Below are positions 1 through 14,613 of a DNA stretch of 64,000 nt, piece by piece (position 1 is the first letter of the stretch; the number at the start of each line of letters is the position of its first letter). The notes beneath the pieces were generated by a model, which saw only the letters and a program-made list of their open reading frames with translations, was not told the origin of the DNA and searched no databases. The stretch covers positions 1 through 64,000 of the forward strand of contig NW_020825438.1 in assembly GCF_003286085.1 (NCBI RefSeq). Reading direction: 5' to 3'. Both the position numbers and the translations under genes were made by a program. This DNA is from Drosophila persimilis (lineage: Eukaryota > Arthropoda > Insecta > Diptera > Drosophilidae).

Positions 1-2079
1 AAAGAAAAAAAAGATATATGTTTTTATATATGGCATATATGCATCTGTAGTGAATATATGCACTTATTTAAGCACATTAACCATCATGATCAGTCACCCC
101 CGCACCAGACGCACGCACTATTTATGGCACTTAAAGCATGATTTTTACAAATATTTTACTTTTAATAACAGGCTGCACTTCACACTTGCACTTTACTCTA
201 ATTGCGCGAACTTTTTCTAATGGTTTTCCCCTATTTTCCCGGTTTTCACGGCCCGAAACAAGCTGACTTGTGGCCTGGCGAAGGAGCACGGGAAACAATG
301 GAAGCTGTGAAAGCGGCAAAGATGCGGACGTGACTTAGGTGGACGCTCATTCCATGCTCTCCCTTTGCTCCTGTTTCTAATCGTTCGCTCATTTGACATT
401 CGTTTCTGCTCGTGGTCTCTCCCCCTCCAACTGAAAACGGTAGATCGCAAGTGTGTGTTTGTCGGCACGACACTTGTTGATGGGTCTATGCGGGAGCGGG
501 GGGAAAGGTGGCGGAATGGTTAGATGCGTAGGGCGCTTAGTGCTTGCTCATTTCACACTTCACGCTCTTCTCCTAATTGCTCGTTTTCGCATCTCCCTCG
601 CCAATTGCACCGCTCCCCCTTCCACACCTAATACAAAAGGAGAGCGAAAGTTTCTGCTCCTCGTCTTCTCTCCCCTCCTATAGGTGAACCAACTGGGCCA
701 CATATGGTGTACAAATCGTAGGAGTTCCTATAGTTTAGGTGCTATTGCATAGGGTAATAGGTGTGTGGATTATCTTCCGTTTCAAAACCAGAAACTGAAC
801 CGAAATACGTTTGACTTTGCTTTCCCTCCTCCCGAAATTTGCTTTTTTATCGGCGGCGATCAACGATACATATCAGTGCTGGCAGACAGTGCAGTGCTGT
901 AAAGGATGAGAATTGTGGCGCGAAGACGGAAAATTCAAAATCTGGTTGCTAGTTGGGCAAGAATAAACAAAAAACTGATGTTTAAAGAAGGTTTCACGAT
1001 CTGTCATGTACCTGGTGAGCACATAAATATTAGACACCCAAAGGAATGAGCCTTATTCAACTGAAAAAGGTAAAAGCACTGACTTGTCGATTAATTCCTT
1101 TCACCAGACGAAAGCCCGCCAAGGAAAAGAATTCAAATATTATATACATAAATTAGTTTTTGGTGTATTTTATGACATTTAATTTATTTTCATTTCATAT
1201 TATTAACGAAAAAATGTACATAAAAACGTTTCTGCTTTGGTTTAACTTCAATTCTCTTCTCACTTTCTCCCCTCCCTCCACATAATTATACATAATTTGA
1301 CTTTTTCCTATGGTTTTCCTTCTGGTTTTCTCTGGCCCATGCACACACACGTATTTATTTGATGAGAAGCCTGGCTATATATCAAAATACTGTTGGGACA
1401 ATCCTTTGGAGTTCTTGGAATATCTGTTTGTACAGGGTAAAATTCTTTTATACATTTTCGTGTCCGGAATGGGGATTCAACATTCATTCACCTAATTATC
1501 TTCCTTCGTCGCGTAGCCAACAAATTCGCTCTAAATATGTTTTCTGTTTTTTTTTTGTGTTTGTGTGTTAATTATGCATTAAAAATTAGCCCTTTGCTTA
1601 TAAATATATTCTCCTTTTTTCTGGTTTTACTTGTATTTGTTATTGTAGAAGCAGCCTGTAGACGGTTCGTGAGACGCAAGAAGTGCAGTTTCTGTTAATA
1701 TTTTTTTGATTTTTGTTCAGTTTTCAGTTTCATTTATAGCTTTATCGCTTTTACAATAATATTGTTGGACAATTTACAGAAGAGATGCTCTACATATTGT
1801 ATAAATGGAATACAAGTACAAAAAAAAGTTCATTGCACGCACACACACAGAGACACACACGATTCGTGATTCGTGTGGGCTACAATCATTAATTGCCTAT
1901 AGGGTTTTAATGCTCTCTCTTGCTGTTTTTTTGTTGTTGTTGTTCCTTTTTTTTTTTTGGTTTTTTTTGCTACTTAAGATTATTGTACAAGCAATAAAAA
2001 ATCAATTCGAATCAAAGAGAATACAACAGATAAATTCAAATATATAAAAATGATCCTTGAAACTCTATTGTTCCTTGTT
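1..2079. other. Intergenic / probable distal 3' UTR, no gene seen
   Basis: AT-rich sequence with poly-T runs. Open frames here are short, lack convincing codon content and overlap on both strands. The right part may be the 3' UTR of the minus-strand TMEM184 gene whose stop codon is at 2080-2082. I recognise no conserved protein or RNA gene. Confidence 0.5.
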
Positions 2080-5166
<3,087 letters not shown>

Positions 5167-6458
5167 GCTGGAAGTACAGGAGGCAATTTTATTGTAAGGT
5201 GGGTATTTCCAGATGAATTACAGCTAAAATGTACTCCAAATATGATTAGGGCTAGGCAGATTAGACAGCTCGAGCAAGGCGGCAACTGTTTACATTCTCG
5301 TTTCGACTTTCATACGAACATCGTTTCGAAACAACGACGAGGCGAGGCGAGGCGACGCCAGGCCAGGCCAGACACTGGCTGTGTGGCAGGCACGCCATGG
5401 CAACCATCAAGAGAACTTGCAACAATGTTTGTGGACGAATTGGGTCAACAACTAAAAACGAAATAGAGAATGTGGAGCAGAAAAGCAGCGACAGAAAGCA
5501 GAAAGGGTGGTTGGGCTGGATGGCTGGGCGCGCATTAGATCATCACGCAATCCAATATTAATAATGGACTTTGGGACGAGCACAAGAGTTATGCCACCTG
5601 TCTCAGGGTCACTCCCAGGCGCTCCATATCGATTGGCACAGCGGGCGAGCACAATCAGTAAATAGGCATGAAACAACCATTATATACTCGCATCCATTGA
5701 ATATTCACAATTGAAACACCGAATCGATGCACCACTCGGCGAGAGGAGAGTTCATTCAACTGGAATCTTTGGGTGGGCGGTCCGAAATCCATGGAAAGCT
5801 TTTCTGGGGAGACAGCAAGATCACTGTGCAGTTAATGAGGCGTACAAAAATAGCTTCGGAGTCCATTGAAATTGATCGGAATGAGGCAGAAGCGAAGGAA
5901 AGCACTTCAAATGGCACATGTGTGATACATGGAGGGAAACATATGGTAGTGCTGGTAAACATCACAATAAAAACATTTGAAATGCCGTTAATTAGACTAA
6001 GAAAAAGCATATACCAATTGGCAGTGTTGAAAACAGTCATAAAACAAGACTAAATTACAAGCTTACACAATATAGAATTAAAAAAAAATCCCCATTAAGG
6101 TGCAGCAATGCAGTTTTCCGGGAAACTCTTCGATTACTGGATAGAAACACCAAAACGTTACAGAATTAAAACAAAACCCTACTTTAAAACCGTTCCACGT
6201 GGCAAGCCGTAAATGTAGTGTGGGTAAAGTAACAGAGACAGTAGCCAATGTTGTAAAGCTTAATACAGCTTAAAGCACGTGGCCAGACATGAAATATGAC
6301 TTTACTACAAGAAACATGACGAACGCTACAGCTACAACGTGAAACCACCAAACGCAAACTACTTTTCATTTATTTAAGGTTCTCCTTCTTGGAGAAATTA
6401 AGCTGATTTGGTTGTTGAGAGATCATAAGAGATTTTAAATGGGGATGGATCCACTCGT
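5167..6458. other. Intergenic region: TMEM184 promoter/5' UTR and RpS6-paralogue 3' UTR
   Basis: Holds the upstream non-coding exon(s) and promoter expected for the minus-strand TMEM184 gene (an acceptor abuts its ATG) and, at the right end, the 3' UTR of the RpS6 paralogue. An ATG-initiated 108-codon frame at 5727-6053 matches nothing I know and overlaps an antisense frame of similar length. It is probably chance. Confidence 0.5.
6369..6374 (-). terminator. Poly(A) signal of the RpS6 paralogue
   Basis: TTTATT on the plus strand reads AATAAA on the coding strand, about 85 nt past the TAG stop at 6459-6461. Confidence 0.6.
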
Positions 6459-7190
6459 CTAGGCCGAAGCCGAGGAACGGCGTACGGAGAGCGAACGACG
6501 ACGCTTCTCCGACTGGCGGCGAGCCTTCGACTGCTTCTTGCGAAGGGCCAACAATTTGGCATACTCGACGGCCATGGCCTTTTCTTTGGTCTTGCGCGCT
6601 TTGCGCTCGGCAATGAAGTGGCGCCGGCGCTGCAACTTGGCGGGCGTGATCAGACGCTGTATCTTGGGGGCCTTGGAGGTGGCCTTCTTGTTCTCCTTGG
6701 CCGGCAGCTGGCGGCGCACCACATAGCGACGAACATCGTCATCCTTGGACAGATTGAACAACTTGCGAATCTTGCTGGCACGCTTGGGACCCATGCGACG
6801 CGGAAAGGTAATGTCCGTGAGTCCGGGAATGTCGTTTTCGCCCTTGGAGACGACCACCAAAGCCAGCACCGAGATGTTCGAGTTGACGATGCAGCCGCGC
6901 ACGGACTTGCGCCTGCGCTCGCCATCGCGACGAGCACGATAGCACGGCTGGCCATCCTTCAGCAGCAGACGAACACGCTCCGATGTCAAAATGCCCTGCA
7001 TCATGGGGAAGCCCTGATTGTCGTTGCCCCCGGTGATGCGCAGCACATAGCCCTTCCACTCGGGGCCAAGGGGATCGGCATGAACCAAAGCGCCCATGCG
7101 CTTGTCGTAGAAAATACGCAACGAGTGCTCGTCGTTTACCACAAAGAGCTTCTGGGTGCCTCTCACCGGATACGAAACGTTCAACTTCAT
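6459..7190 (-). CDS. Ribosomal protein S6 (eS6) paralogue, intronless
   Basis: A 243-aa uninterrupted frame starting MKLNVSYPV and carrying the whole eS6 fold: [18 protein letters not shown], the basic KSVRGCIV block, [32 protein letters not shown], and the [17 protein letters not shown] stretch. The C-terminal [14 protein letters not shown] keeps the S6-kinase-type RRxS arrangement of serines. Length is close to canonical fly RpS6 (248 aa), but many positions differ, for example [15 protein letters not shown] near the N terminus and a changed C-terminal helix. In D. melanogaster the main RpS6 gene is X-linked (Muller A) and has introns. This single-exon copy amid Muller D genes is best read as an old retroduplicate that still encodes a full protein. 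It could act in a specialised ribosome, for example in the germline, which is inference. A poly(A) signal follows. Confidence 0.9.
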   Translation of the reverse strand: MKLNVSYPVRGTQKLFVVNDEHSLRIFYDKRMGALVHADPLGPEWKGYVLRITGGNDNQGFPMMQGILTSERVRLLLKDGQPCYRARRDGERRRKSVRGCIVNSNISVLALVVVSKGENDIPGLTDITFPRRMGPKRASKIRKLFNLSKDDDVRRYVVRRQLPAKENKKATSKAPKIQRLITPAKLQRRRHFIAERKARKTKEKAMAVEYAKLLALRKKQSKARRQSEKRRRSLSVRRSSASA

Positions 7191-8747
7191 CTTGATTTAA
7201 GCTTTTTCTTGATGCTGAATGTTCGGAAAAGAGCAAAGTAGACGCTGTGAAAACTTGTTCTCGAATATTCTCGGGAATGATGCGACGATTTTTATAAAAT
7301 GCTTAATCAACACTGGTTTCTACAAGAGTACTACTCAACACTGGTTATGTTACTATTTAGGTTAGGTTACTACAGGGATAACAACTGTGTTCTACAGTGA
7401 TTGGTACTATTTTCTACCGATACCAACGATATTTTCTACAGGGAATACAGGGGTTTTAACAATATACGTACAAAATCACTTAAATTACTACTCCAGATAA
7501 CGCGTACGTAAGGCTCGGACATGAGTCACGAGCTCGGGGCCAACGCTGAATCCCAATCATGATGATGGCTTTTCAGGCGCACACACAAAAGGCGATAAAC
7601 GAATGAATTTGCGTACCAATCTCGCGACACTCGAGGCCACAGAAGCCACCACACTGCACAAAAGAAGAACCAACAACAAGTTGCTGCCGTCGAAGATACA
7701 CAGAAATTGGCGGATGGGAGATGGCGCTCCACTCCCACACTCACCACACACTCAGTCTCCATAGAACCAAGCCAAAAAAAAAGGAGCAAGAAAAACAAAC
7801 AGACAGAGTGGCATATATTGAATAATGCGAGGGGGAAGTCGCAAAAATAAGTTGAAAAATCAGTCAGTGTTAATTACATATTTGTACAGCTGGGAAGAGA
7901 GAGAGACAGAGAGATGGAAGATGGAAGGGAGGGAGAGACAGAGTGCGCTTTGTGGGGCTTCAGCTTCAGAGCCACTTAAATTGATTTTCGAGCTGTCAAA
8001 ATATTGGTAAAACGAAGACTCGAAATGCCAGCCATATGCGACCTTTGTGGGAGACTCTCTCGAAGAGGTGCTTATCAACCCCCCCACACACACACTCACG
8101 CACACGGGCACTGCTTTGTGGCTGCCACAGATACACCACCTGTCTTATCAATGCGAAAATTATTTTAAGTAACAACACACACTCAAAATCTCTGGAAACT
8201 GAATCCCGTTTCTGTAATTTCGTCATCGAAATTGGTTATTTTTACCCAAAAAAAAAAAACCTGACATTTCAGGGAAAACAACTTTTTCACACACTCGCAC
8301 ACACACATGCACAAACAGACGAAACTGTTGTTTGCACTGCAGCAGATATTAATTAAATTTACATTACCTTTTTTAAAAAACAACTCTCCACGATTGGCGC
8401 TGGCGCTTGCGTTTTTCCCAGTGCAAAAATTCCTTTTAGTTTTCGCTTTGCTTCAGTTTGTGCGTGCACTCTTTTCTATCGCAATTCTCGGGATTTTTTT
8501 TTTGCGCGTCGCCCACTGACGTCGACGTTTAGTTGTGTGCGGACTGCGTCTGGAAAAGCGTTCGTTATGCCCGAAAACGAAAGCGAACACCAAGGCAAAT
8601 ATTTAATACGTGATTAGTGCACTCGTTGCAAGGTCTTTACACAATTTCTGTAATTATTTATGCAGTTCAAGTGTGTGAAAACATTTGATGAAAGCAGGAG
8701 CAAAATAAATGGAAATTACGCACGATATGCATTAGAGGCGGTGCAAA

Positions 8748-8856
8748 ACCATCGATTGAAGTATCGGCCCACTATCGATGGAATTTCCACTTATCGCACC
8801 AAACCAAACCGATGTTTTTGCAACCCTGTGTATCGTTGGGTATATATATCGATAGA
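8748..8856. promoter_or_regulatory. Cluster of TATCGAT / CGATA motifs (DREF or BEAF-32 type)
   Basis: Three ATCGAT cores occur within about 110 bp (near 8752, 8774 and 8848). The first two are arms of an inverted repeat (CCATCGAT ... ATCGATGG), and the third is a full TATCGATA after a TATATA stretch. DREF binds TATCGATA and BEAF-32 binds clustered CGATA; both mark housekeeping promoters and domain borders in flies. The role here is inferred. Confidence 0.4.
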
Positions 8857-9292
8857 GCCAATCGTGTGTGGCCGCCATGTTTTTTCTATCACTGTCACAA
8901 TTCAGCAATTACAGCATTTTTGTTGTGGGAAATTCTAGACTTCACATTGAATAAGCAATAGAAATTAACCGAATAAATATATAGCGCTTGCAGCAAAACC
9001 GAACCCTAATTGTCTTTGTGCATTGGCCCCTCGAATAAGTTGCGTATTTGTATGGTTTCCCATTTGGTGTGAGGTGAGTAAAAGTTCATTGAATAAATCG
9101 TACTCGTACGGCGTCCAACGCACAACAGGAGCACCCCAACGACCAGGGCGTTTAATATCTAAGTCGCTGACCAAAAAAAAACCGTGTTCTTAGTGAAAGT
9201 AAACTAAAAATCCATTCAAGTGAAAAGTAGTGAAGATGCGCAGGCCAGCAGCCCGCTATTGATTTTTTCATTCTGGCATAGTATGTGTTGTG

Positions 9293-9298
9293 TTTATT
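9293..9298 (-). terminator. Poly(A) signal of the secreted Pro/Gln-rich protein gene
   Basis: TTTATT on the plus strand (AATAAA on the coding strand) lies about 71 nt downstream of the TGA at 9369-9371. Confidence 0.55.
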
Positions 9299-9368
9299 AG
9301 GAAACTCTCTTGATGCTTAAGTTAAGGTACAGTTTGTAGACCCGAATATATACATATGTAGTTTGCGG

Positions 9369-10718
9369 TCAATACTTTAGGCCACGTGAACGCAGCGTGT
9401 TTGGACGATTTGGGCCGCCACCGCCTCCAAAGATGCCAGAGCGGAAGCTGGGCGCCTGCTGGGGCGGCGAGCCTAGCGGTGGCAAAGGTGACACCGGTCC
9501 CCGACTGATGCCAAGGCCATTGTTGCGCAGCCTCGGCGCCACATAGGGCCGCTGGCTGGTGGAGATCCCATTGCCGACTGCCGGAAGAGGCGGCAGTATT
9601 CCACCACTTGGCTGCTGGGGCTGGGGCTGCGGCTGCTGCTGAAACGGAGGCTGCGTCTGTGGCTGAGGAGGAGGATTGCCAACGGGCGGCACAATCGAGT
9701 TTACCGAGGAGTAATTAGGCGGCTGTTGAGGCTGAGGCTGCTGCCCCTGCGGCTGTTGAGGCTGTGCCGGAGCCTGTGGCGGAATCTGCGTCTTCTTCGT
9801 AAGCGACGGTGCCAAGTAGGGATGATTGCCGCCTCCTGTGCCACTGCTATTGCTCTGCGGTATGTCGTAGGTGCGTCCCGAGGGCGTCGTCACCTGGTAG
9901 CTAATACCCCCAGGCGGGGGACCGCATGGCTTGGAGTAATCGTAGCCATTGGGCACTCCCTGGACATAGTTGTCAAAGTACTGCGTCACCTGGTGCATGG
10001 GCGTCGAGTAGTTGACGGCTATTAGGGACTCGCGCGTCTTCAGGCGACTCTCCATGGATGCGCGTGCCTGGGCCGCCTGCAGACGTAGGATATTCGCCTG
10101 CTTAATGTGTGGCAGCAGCTCGGCATCACCCTTGATCTTCTCCACCACTGCCTCATCGCTGTCACTGTTGCTGGTGCTAGCGCTACCGCTACCGCTACTA
10201 CTGCTGCTGCCACTACTCTCGCTCTGCTCGCTGACGGCCTTCCTGGTGGTCGTCTCCTCTACGGGCTTGGGCTTTGGCTTGGGCTTGGGCTCCGCTTCCA
10301 GTGCCTTCTTCGGTGCCTCGTCGGGCTTCTTGCGATTCACAAACTCAAACAAATCGTCTATATCGGGGACATCGGGCAGGGCCCCATAGGAGTCAAAGTT
10401 ATCACGAAATGCACTCGCCCAATCCTCGTTCTGATGCAGTGACGGATCGATGGCCAGCTTCTGCTGCTGCCTCTGCACTTCACCGCCGACGCCACCCACA
10501 TTCTTGATCACGGTGATGGTCTTGACTCGTGTCCCCTCCTTGGAATCAATATTGGTGGCCGCATAGCTCAGGCTAAGGTCCCGCTTTGCCGGCTGCGGAT
10601 GCTCCAGCCCCACATCGCCGCCTGCCTTCTGCTGCTGCATTAGTGTTTGCGGGTATTTAATGCTGATTATGGTGGTTCCATGGACGCCAACAAGCATTAG
10701 AAGGCCCAAAGCGGCCAT
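9369..10718 (-). CDS. Secreted low-complexity protein, Pro/Gln-rich C-terminal half, function unknown
   Basis: A 449-aa frame. Residues 1-14 (MAALGLLMLVGVHG) look like a signal peptide. Then come a Gln-rich patch, an acidic stretch (DVPDIDDLFEFVNRKKPDEAP), a (KP)n run, a Ser/Gly-rich linker, and a predicted helical block near residues 195-245 (EKIKGDAELLPHIKQANILR, followed by a run rich in Ala, Gln and Arg). The C-terminal half is dominated by Pro, Gln and Gly (repeated QPQ/PQQ, GGGGG) and ends RSRGLKY. The ATG lies 3 nt after a good acceptor, so a 5' UTR exon exists upstream. Composition suggests an extracellular matrix, cuticle or glue-like component, but I do not recognise the family and the helical block is not explained by that idea. 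It may be fast-evolving. Confidence 0.75.
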   Translation of the reverse strand: MAALGLLMLVGVHGTTIISIKYPQTLMQQQKAGGDVGLEHPQPAKRDLSLSYAATNIDSKEGTRVKTITVIKNVGGVGGEVQRQQQKLAIDPSLHQNEDWASAFRDNFDSYGALPDVPDIDDLFEFVNRKKPDEAPKKALEAEPKPKPKPKPVEETTTRKAVSEQSESSGSSSSSGSGSASTSNSDSDEAVVEKIKGDAELLPHIKQANILRLQAAQARASMESRLKTRESLIAVNYSTPMHQVTQYFDNYVQGVPNGYDYSKPCGPPPGGISYQVTTPSGRTYDIPQSNSSGTGGGNHPYLAPSLTKKTQIPPQAPAQPQQPQGQQPQPQQPPNYSSVNSIVPPVGNPPPQPQTQPPFQQQPQPQPQQPSGGILPPLPAVGNGISTSQRPYVAPRLRNNGLGISRGPVSPLPPLGSPPQQAPSFRSGIFGGGGGPNRPNTLRSRGLKY

Positions 10719-13489
10719 TGTCTGAAAGCAGGGAACCTAAACCATCATTATTTTTTAGTTTTCTATCTGAAAAATCTTTCTTTTCGGTTTTCTTTTTTGC
10801 AATTTGAATCGATCTTTGGGTTTAGTAAGGCCCTAGAAAGATTGGGGGTTGGATTTTGGTGTATTTTTTAGAAATACGATCAGTATCAATGGTATTTTAG
10901 GAGTTTTAGCTTTGATTGCCTTGCGATACTTTAGTTTTTCAGTCGTAAATACCTTTAGAGATTATAGGACAATAAAATAGTGGATCTATAGATGTCTAAT
11001 CGGTTCATTTTAATCACGATAGCTATTTTTGTTGTTGTCATTCGAATAGATCTCTGGGTTAGTAAGGCCCTTGAGTGGTTCCACAAACATTAGTCTTCCA
11101 TCTTACATTAGCTATTATATTTTAATGTGTTTCTCATCTTTCTCATGCCAACTGGAGTTCAGTGTTCATCTAATCTGGTTTTAAATTGTGTATTTCAGAG
11201 AATTCCCTTAGAGAGGATATATAAATGATAACGACAGTGTGGAATATATGTACATGTGTATAAAGAACTATCAAAGGGTTTATCAACTGAATGATTGATT
11301 GTGGCGGACATTTATTGCAAGAACTAAAGATTAGGTGCAAATCTAATAGGAAATAAAACAGTAAGTTGCTCTTCATTAACCCCAAAAACATTTGTGATTT
11401 TCCTGAGTGATTTGTGATCCTTAAAGTGCTTAAAGGATCGCTTTGAAAAGCGGGGTAAATCACAGATTGGACAAAAAAAAAACATCACAGTCCATAGTTT
11501 GAGGCACACATCGATCAATCACACTCACTGTGCGGATTCTCATTGCTTTAATCCTTAACGATGCATGCGATCGATCAGTCGATGCGATCAACGATTCAAT
11601 CAATTCACGGATCACAGAGCTACTGGCGATGACGAGATGATTAACACCGACTTCGGAGACGGTTACGCGGTCAATTCGTTGGTGTTACTGCCAGGCCACA
11701 TGGCCAACAATGCTTTTTATATAGCCAAGCGGAAGGAGTCGCTGCCGACTGTTTGTGAGGAGTGTGAAGTGGAGTTTTGGGTTTCCTGAAGCGCCGCGCT
11801 AATAGACGACAGCAGCAGCTCCCCGACTCTTAATGTCTTTGACATCGAAACACTGACAAACCGATCGGTTCGGAACGGATCGGATCGGATCAGGCTTCAT
11901 GCACTTGCTCCTCCTGCTGTCTGCTGTCTGGTGTCTGCTGGCTGGCTCTGTGTTTGTGTTTTGGGTCGATCGAGTATCGAGTCTTGAGTTGCAATTGAAT
12001 TTAAGCTGCATAATAGCTTTCCCATTACGAACCAAAGCAAAAACAACAACGGGTTATTCGTGGCATTTCTTTTTCGGGAAAGCAGTTTGCATGGTGTCCC
12101 CCGGTTCAGCTAATTGAATGCGTCTCTTAATGAGGAAATCGGAGCCGACTAATGATCATGTGGATGAATGGAGGAATGATCTCATGGTGGATCATGCCAC
12201 AGCCTCCATTTGATGGGGGCGTACCAATAGGTAGGGACAACTCTTCCATCTTCCTCTTTCGTGTCTGTGGAAGATCATGTGCGAAGGTCACCCGCCACCG
12301 CCGCCTCCTGGGTAAGTGAGCCACCGACCCATTCAGATCTTCCTCGAGTGGAGTTTTTTTTTTTTCGCCTGGGAAAACGACTCACAGCTGATTGGAAAAA
12401 CTGGTCTCGTCTTATGCAATACCCTAAACAGACACCTGGCCCCAGACCGTAGATTATTGTCATGAGAAAATGCGAGATTATTCGCGAATGGTGTAACCCG
12501 AAATGTGTGCAGGCGAATCCACCGATAAATATCAGTAGCAGAGAGGCTTTTCCACTCAGGAAGTCCTCGTATAGCCACAAACAAAGATTTGCTTGTATCG
12601 GAAATGAAGAATCGGGAGGTAGAGAGATCTATGGGAGCGCTAAAGACGGAGCTCAGACCTTGGCGTATTCTTTAAGCTGTTCGAGAGATATGGATCCATG
12701 GCCTGATGCTTTGAATAGGGGAAACCTCTATTCTGGAGAATGGTAATTCAAGGAAAATTAGCTAATATGAAATCTGAAGATTCTGATCATAAGTCTGGCT
12801 AAGCCTGAAGTTTTATTCTGAAATATAGCTAAGGAAAATCAATAATTAGAGGTGGGAAACATTGTTTCTTCTCTGACATTTTGCTTATATTCAAGACTCG
12901 AAGAACTTGATACCTAAAACTGCTAATCGTTTGATAGAAATCGATTATTTTACTGCCTGACGCTATAAATTAAGGGAAAATATTACAACATTTTGCAACC
13001 AAATATGTATTTCCAGTGGGAAAAGGAAATGAATTGGTGAATGTGTGGAAACCCTTTCAGCAAAATAGCATAATAGTACTTGAACATCTTGCAAAGATAT
13101 TGATCTATAAGTACCCATGATAGGTCATAAAATGGTCTGTAATTTCATTGCCTGACGCTATTATTTAATGGAAAAACTGGGTACTCTATTCTGAAAAATG
13201 GTAATCAAAGTATCTATGGATTCGATTCTAATCATAGGTCGGACTATAGTCGGAAGTCGGAAATCAAAAATGTTCGTGCTGGATGTTGGAAATCCGTTTG
13301 AATCTCTGAAATCCATTAAGTATATAGTTTTTAAAGATATTTCCACTGTCCAAACAGATCTTGATATGATATGGCATAAATTAAAGGAGATCGATCGCAT
13401 TTGTAGGCATCAAATATCTATTTCATTCTTTTGGGGCATAGTCTATAGTCTATGAATATTTTTGTGGAAGAATGTACTTTTTAAACATA
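10719..13489. other. Intergenic / 5' region, no gene recognised
   Basis: AT-rich sequence upstream of the secreted-protein gene, which probably holds its 5' UTR exon and first intron. Open frames such as 11565-11789, 12462-12746 and 13198-13455 have AT-driven composition, no homology I know and no splice context. Confidence 0.5.
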
Positions 13490-14613
13490 AAACGAGGGGG
13501 AACGTTGTGAGTTGCTGCGTACACCGCAACTCTACAGTTATACCCGATACTTAGTCAGTATGGCTCTCCTCCGGCAGACGCCGCTAATATTAAACGACAC
13601 GACACAGAGTGCGTGCGAGAGAGACAGCAAATCAGTCTGAGCGTGACGTCGGGCGCTGCGTAGCCAGTGCAAATTGATTTGTTCCTTTTGGCTATAAAAA
13701 GTATCTGATCTGATTCAGATTCAGCAATCTGATAGACATGATCATTATCTATGATTCTGCGTTTTTAGTTTTCTTGTATCCTCAATATTATGGATGCAAC
13801 AGTTTTTCGTCCTTTGTGGGGGCGGAAGGGGGTGGAGCGCAATTTTGAGATATACGTTTTATAGTGAGATCTAACAGGAGTGCGGATACCAAATTTGGTT
13901 ACTCTAGCCTTAATAGTCTCTGAGATTTGTGGATGCCTCAGATTTTCGTCCTTTGCGGGGGCGGAAGGGGGTGTGGTGAAATTTGGACACGAAACGGTCA
14001 AGGTCCGATATCACAGGACTGTGGATACCAAATTTGGTTGCTCTAGCTCTTATGGGTTCTGAGATCCTTGAACTCATATTTTGCAATTGGCAAAACCGAC
14101 CATGAAACCTGTGTGTTAGAGAGAGACAGAGCGAGAAAGAATGAAATTGTTTTCTTGATTCTGGCTATAATAATTATACGATCTGGTTCAGATTTTGCAC
14201 TCTAGAAGATATAGTCATCTTCTACGATTCTGCGTTTTTAGTTTTCTCGTATCATCGAAATTGTGGATGCCACAGATTTTCGCCCTTTGTGGGGGCGGAA
14301 GTGGGCGGGGCAAAGTTTTGAAATATTCTTTTAGCAGTGACATATCACAGAGGTCTGTATCCAAAACATCGTTGCTCTAGCTCTTATAGTCTTTGAGCAC
14401 TAGGCGCTGAATGGGACGGACAGACGGACGGACGGACAGACGGACAGACGGACGGACGGACAGACAGACAGGGCTCAATCGACTCGGCTATTGATGCTGA
14501 TCAAGAATATATATACTTTATGGGGTCGGAAACGATTCCTTCTGGACGTTACACACATCCACTTTTACCACAAATCTAATATACCCCAATACTCATTTTG
14601 AGTATCGGGTATA
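13490..14613. mobile_element. DINE-1/INE-1 type (Helentron) non-autonomous element, internally amplified
   Basis: Contains the DINE-1 hallmark text: TATTGATGCTGATCAAGAAT followed by TATATATACTTTATGGGGTC (14482-14530), and a terminal ATACTCATTTTGAGTAT hairpin followed by CGGGTATAA at the right end. The left end carries the matching TATACCCGATACT text near 13540. The GC-rich GGGGGCGGAAG box occurs three times (about 13816, 13955 and 14291) and the 'GATTCTGCGTTTTTAG' block twice (13752, 14227), so units are nested or tandem. A (GACR)n array lies at 14416-14472. GA-rich segments sit at 13613-13630 and 14117-14140. No coding capacity. Boundaries are approximate. Confidence 0.85.

Larger units (their letters stand above)
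7191..9368. other. Intergenic region with promoter-like CGATA cluster, no gene recognised
   Basis: Lies upstream of the RpS6 paralogue and downstream of the secreted-protein gene, both on the minus strand. Features seen: CA/TG-rich stretches around 8080-8310, a group of TATCGAT-type motifs at 8748-8855, and a 70-codon minus-strand open stretch at 8965-9174 without an ATG. No conserved product is recognised. Confidence 0.5.

Noticed and set aside
505..580. tRNA-like text GGTGGCGGAATGGTTAGATGCG
   Set aside because: No matching acceptor stem, anticodon arm or T-loop follows within tRNA length.
5727..6053. ATG-started 108-codon plus-strand frame
   Set aside because: No family features, AATAAA inside it, and an antisense frame of similar length at 5756-6040; most likely chance.
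13198..13455. 85-codon plus-strand frame left of the DINE-1 cluster
   Set aside because: AT-driven composition, Ile/Ser/Lys-rich on both strands, no homology or splice context.
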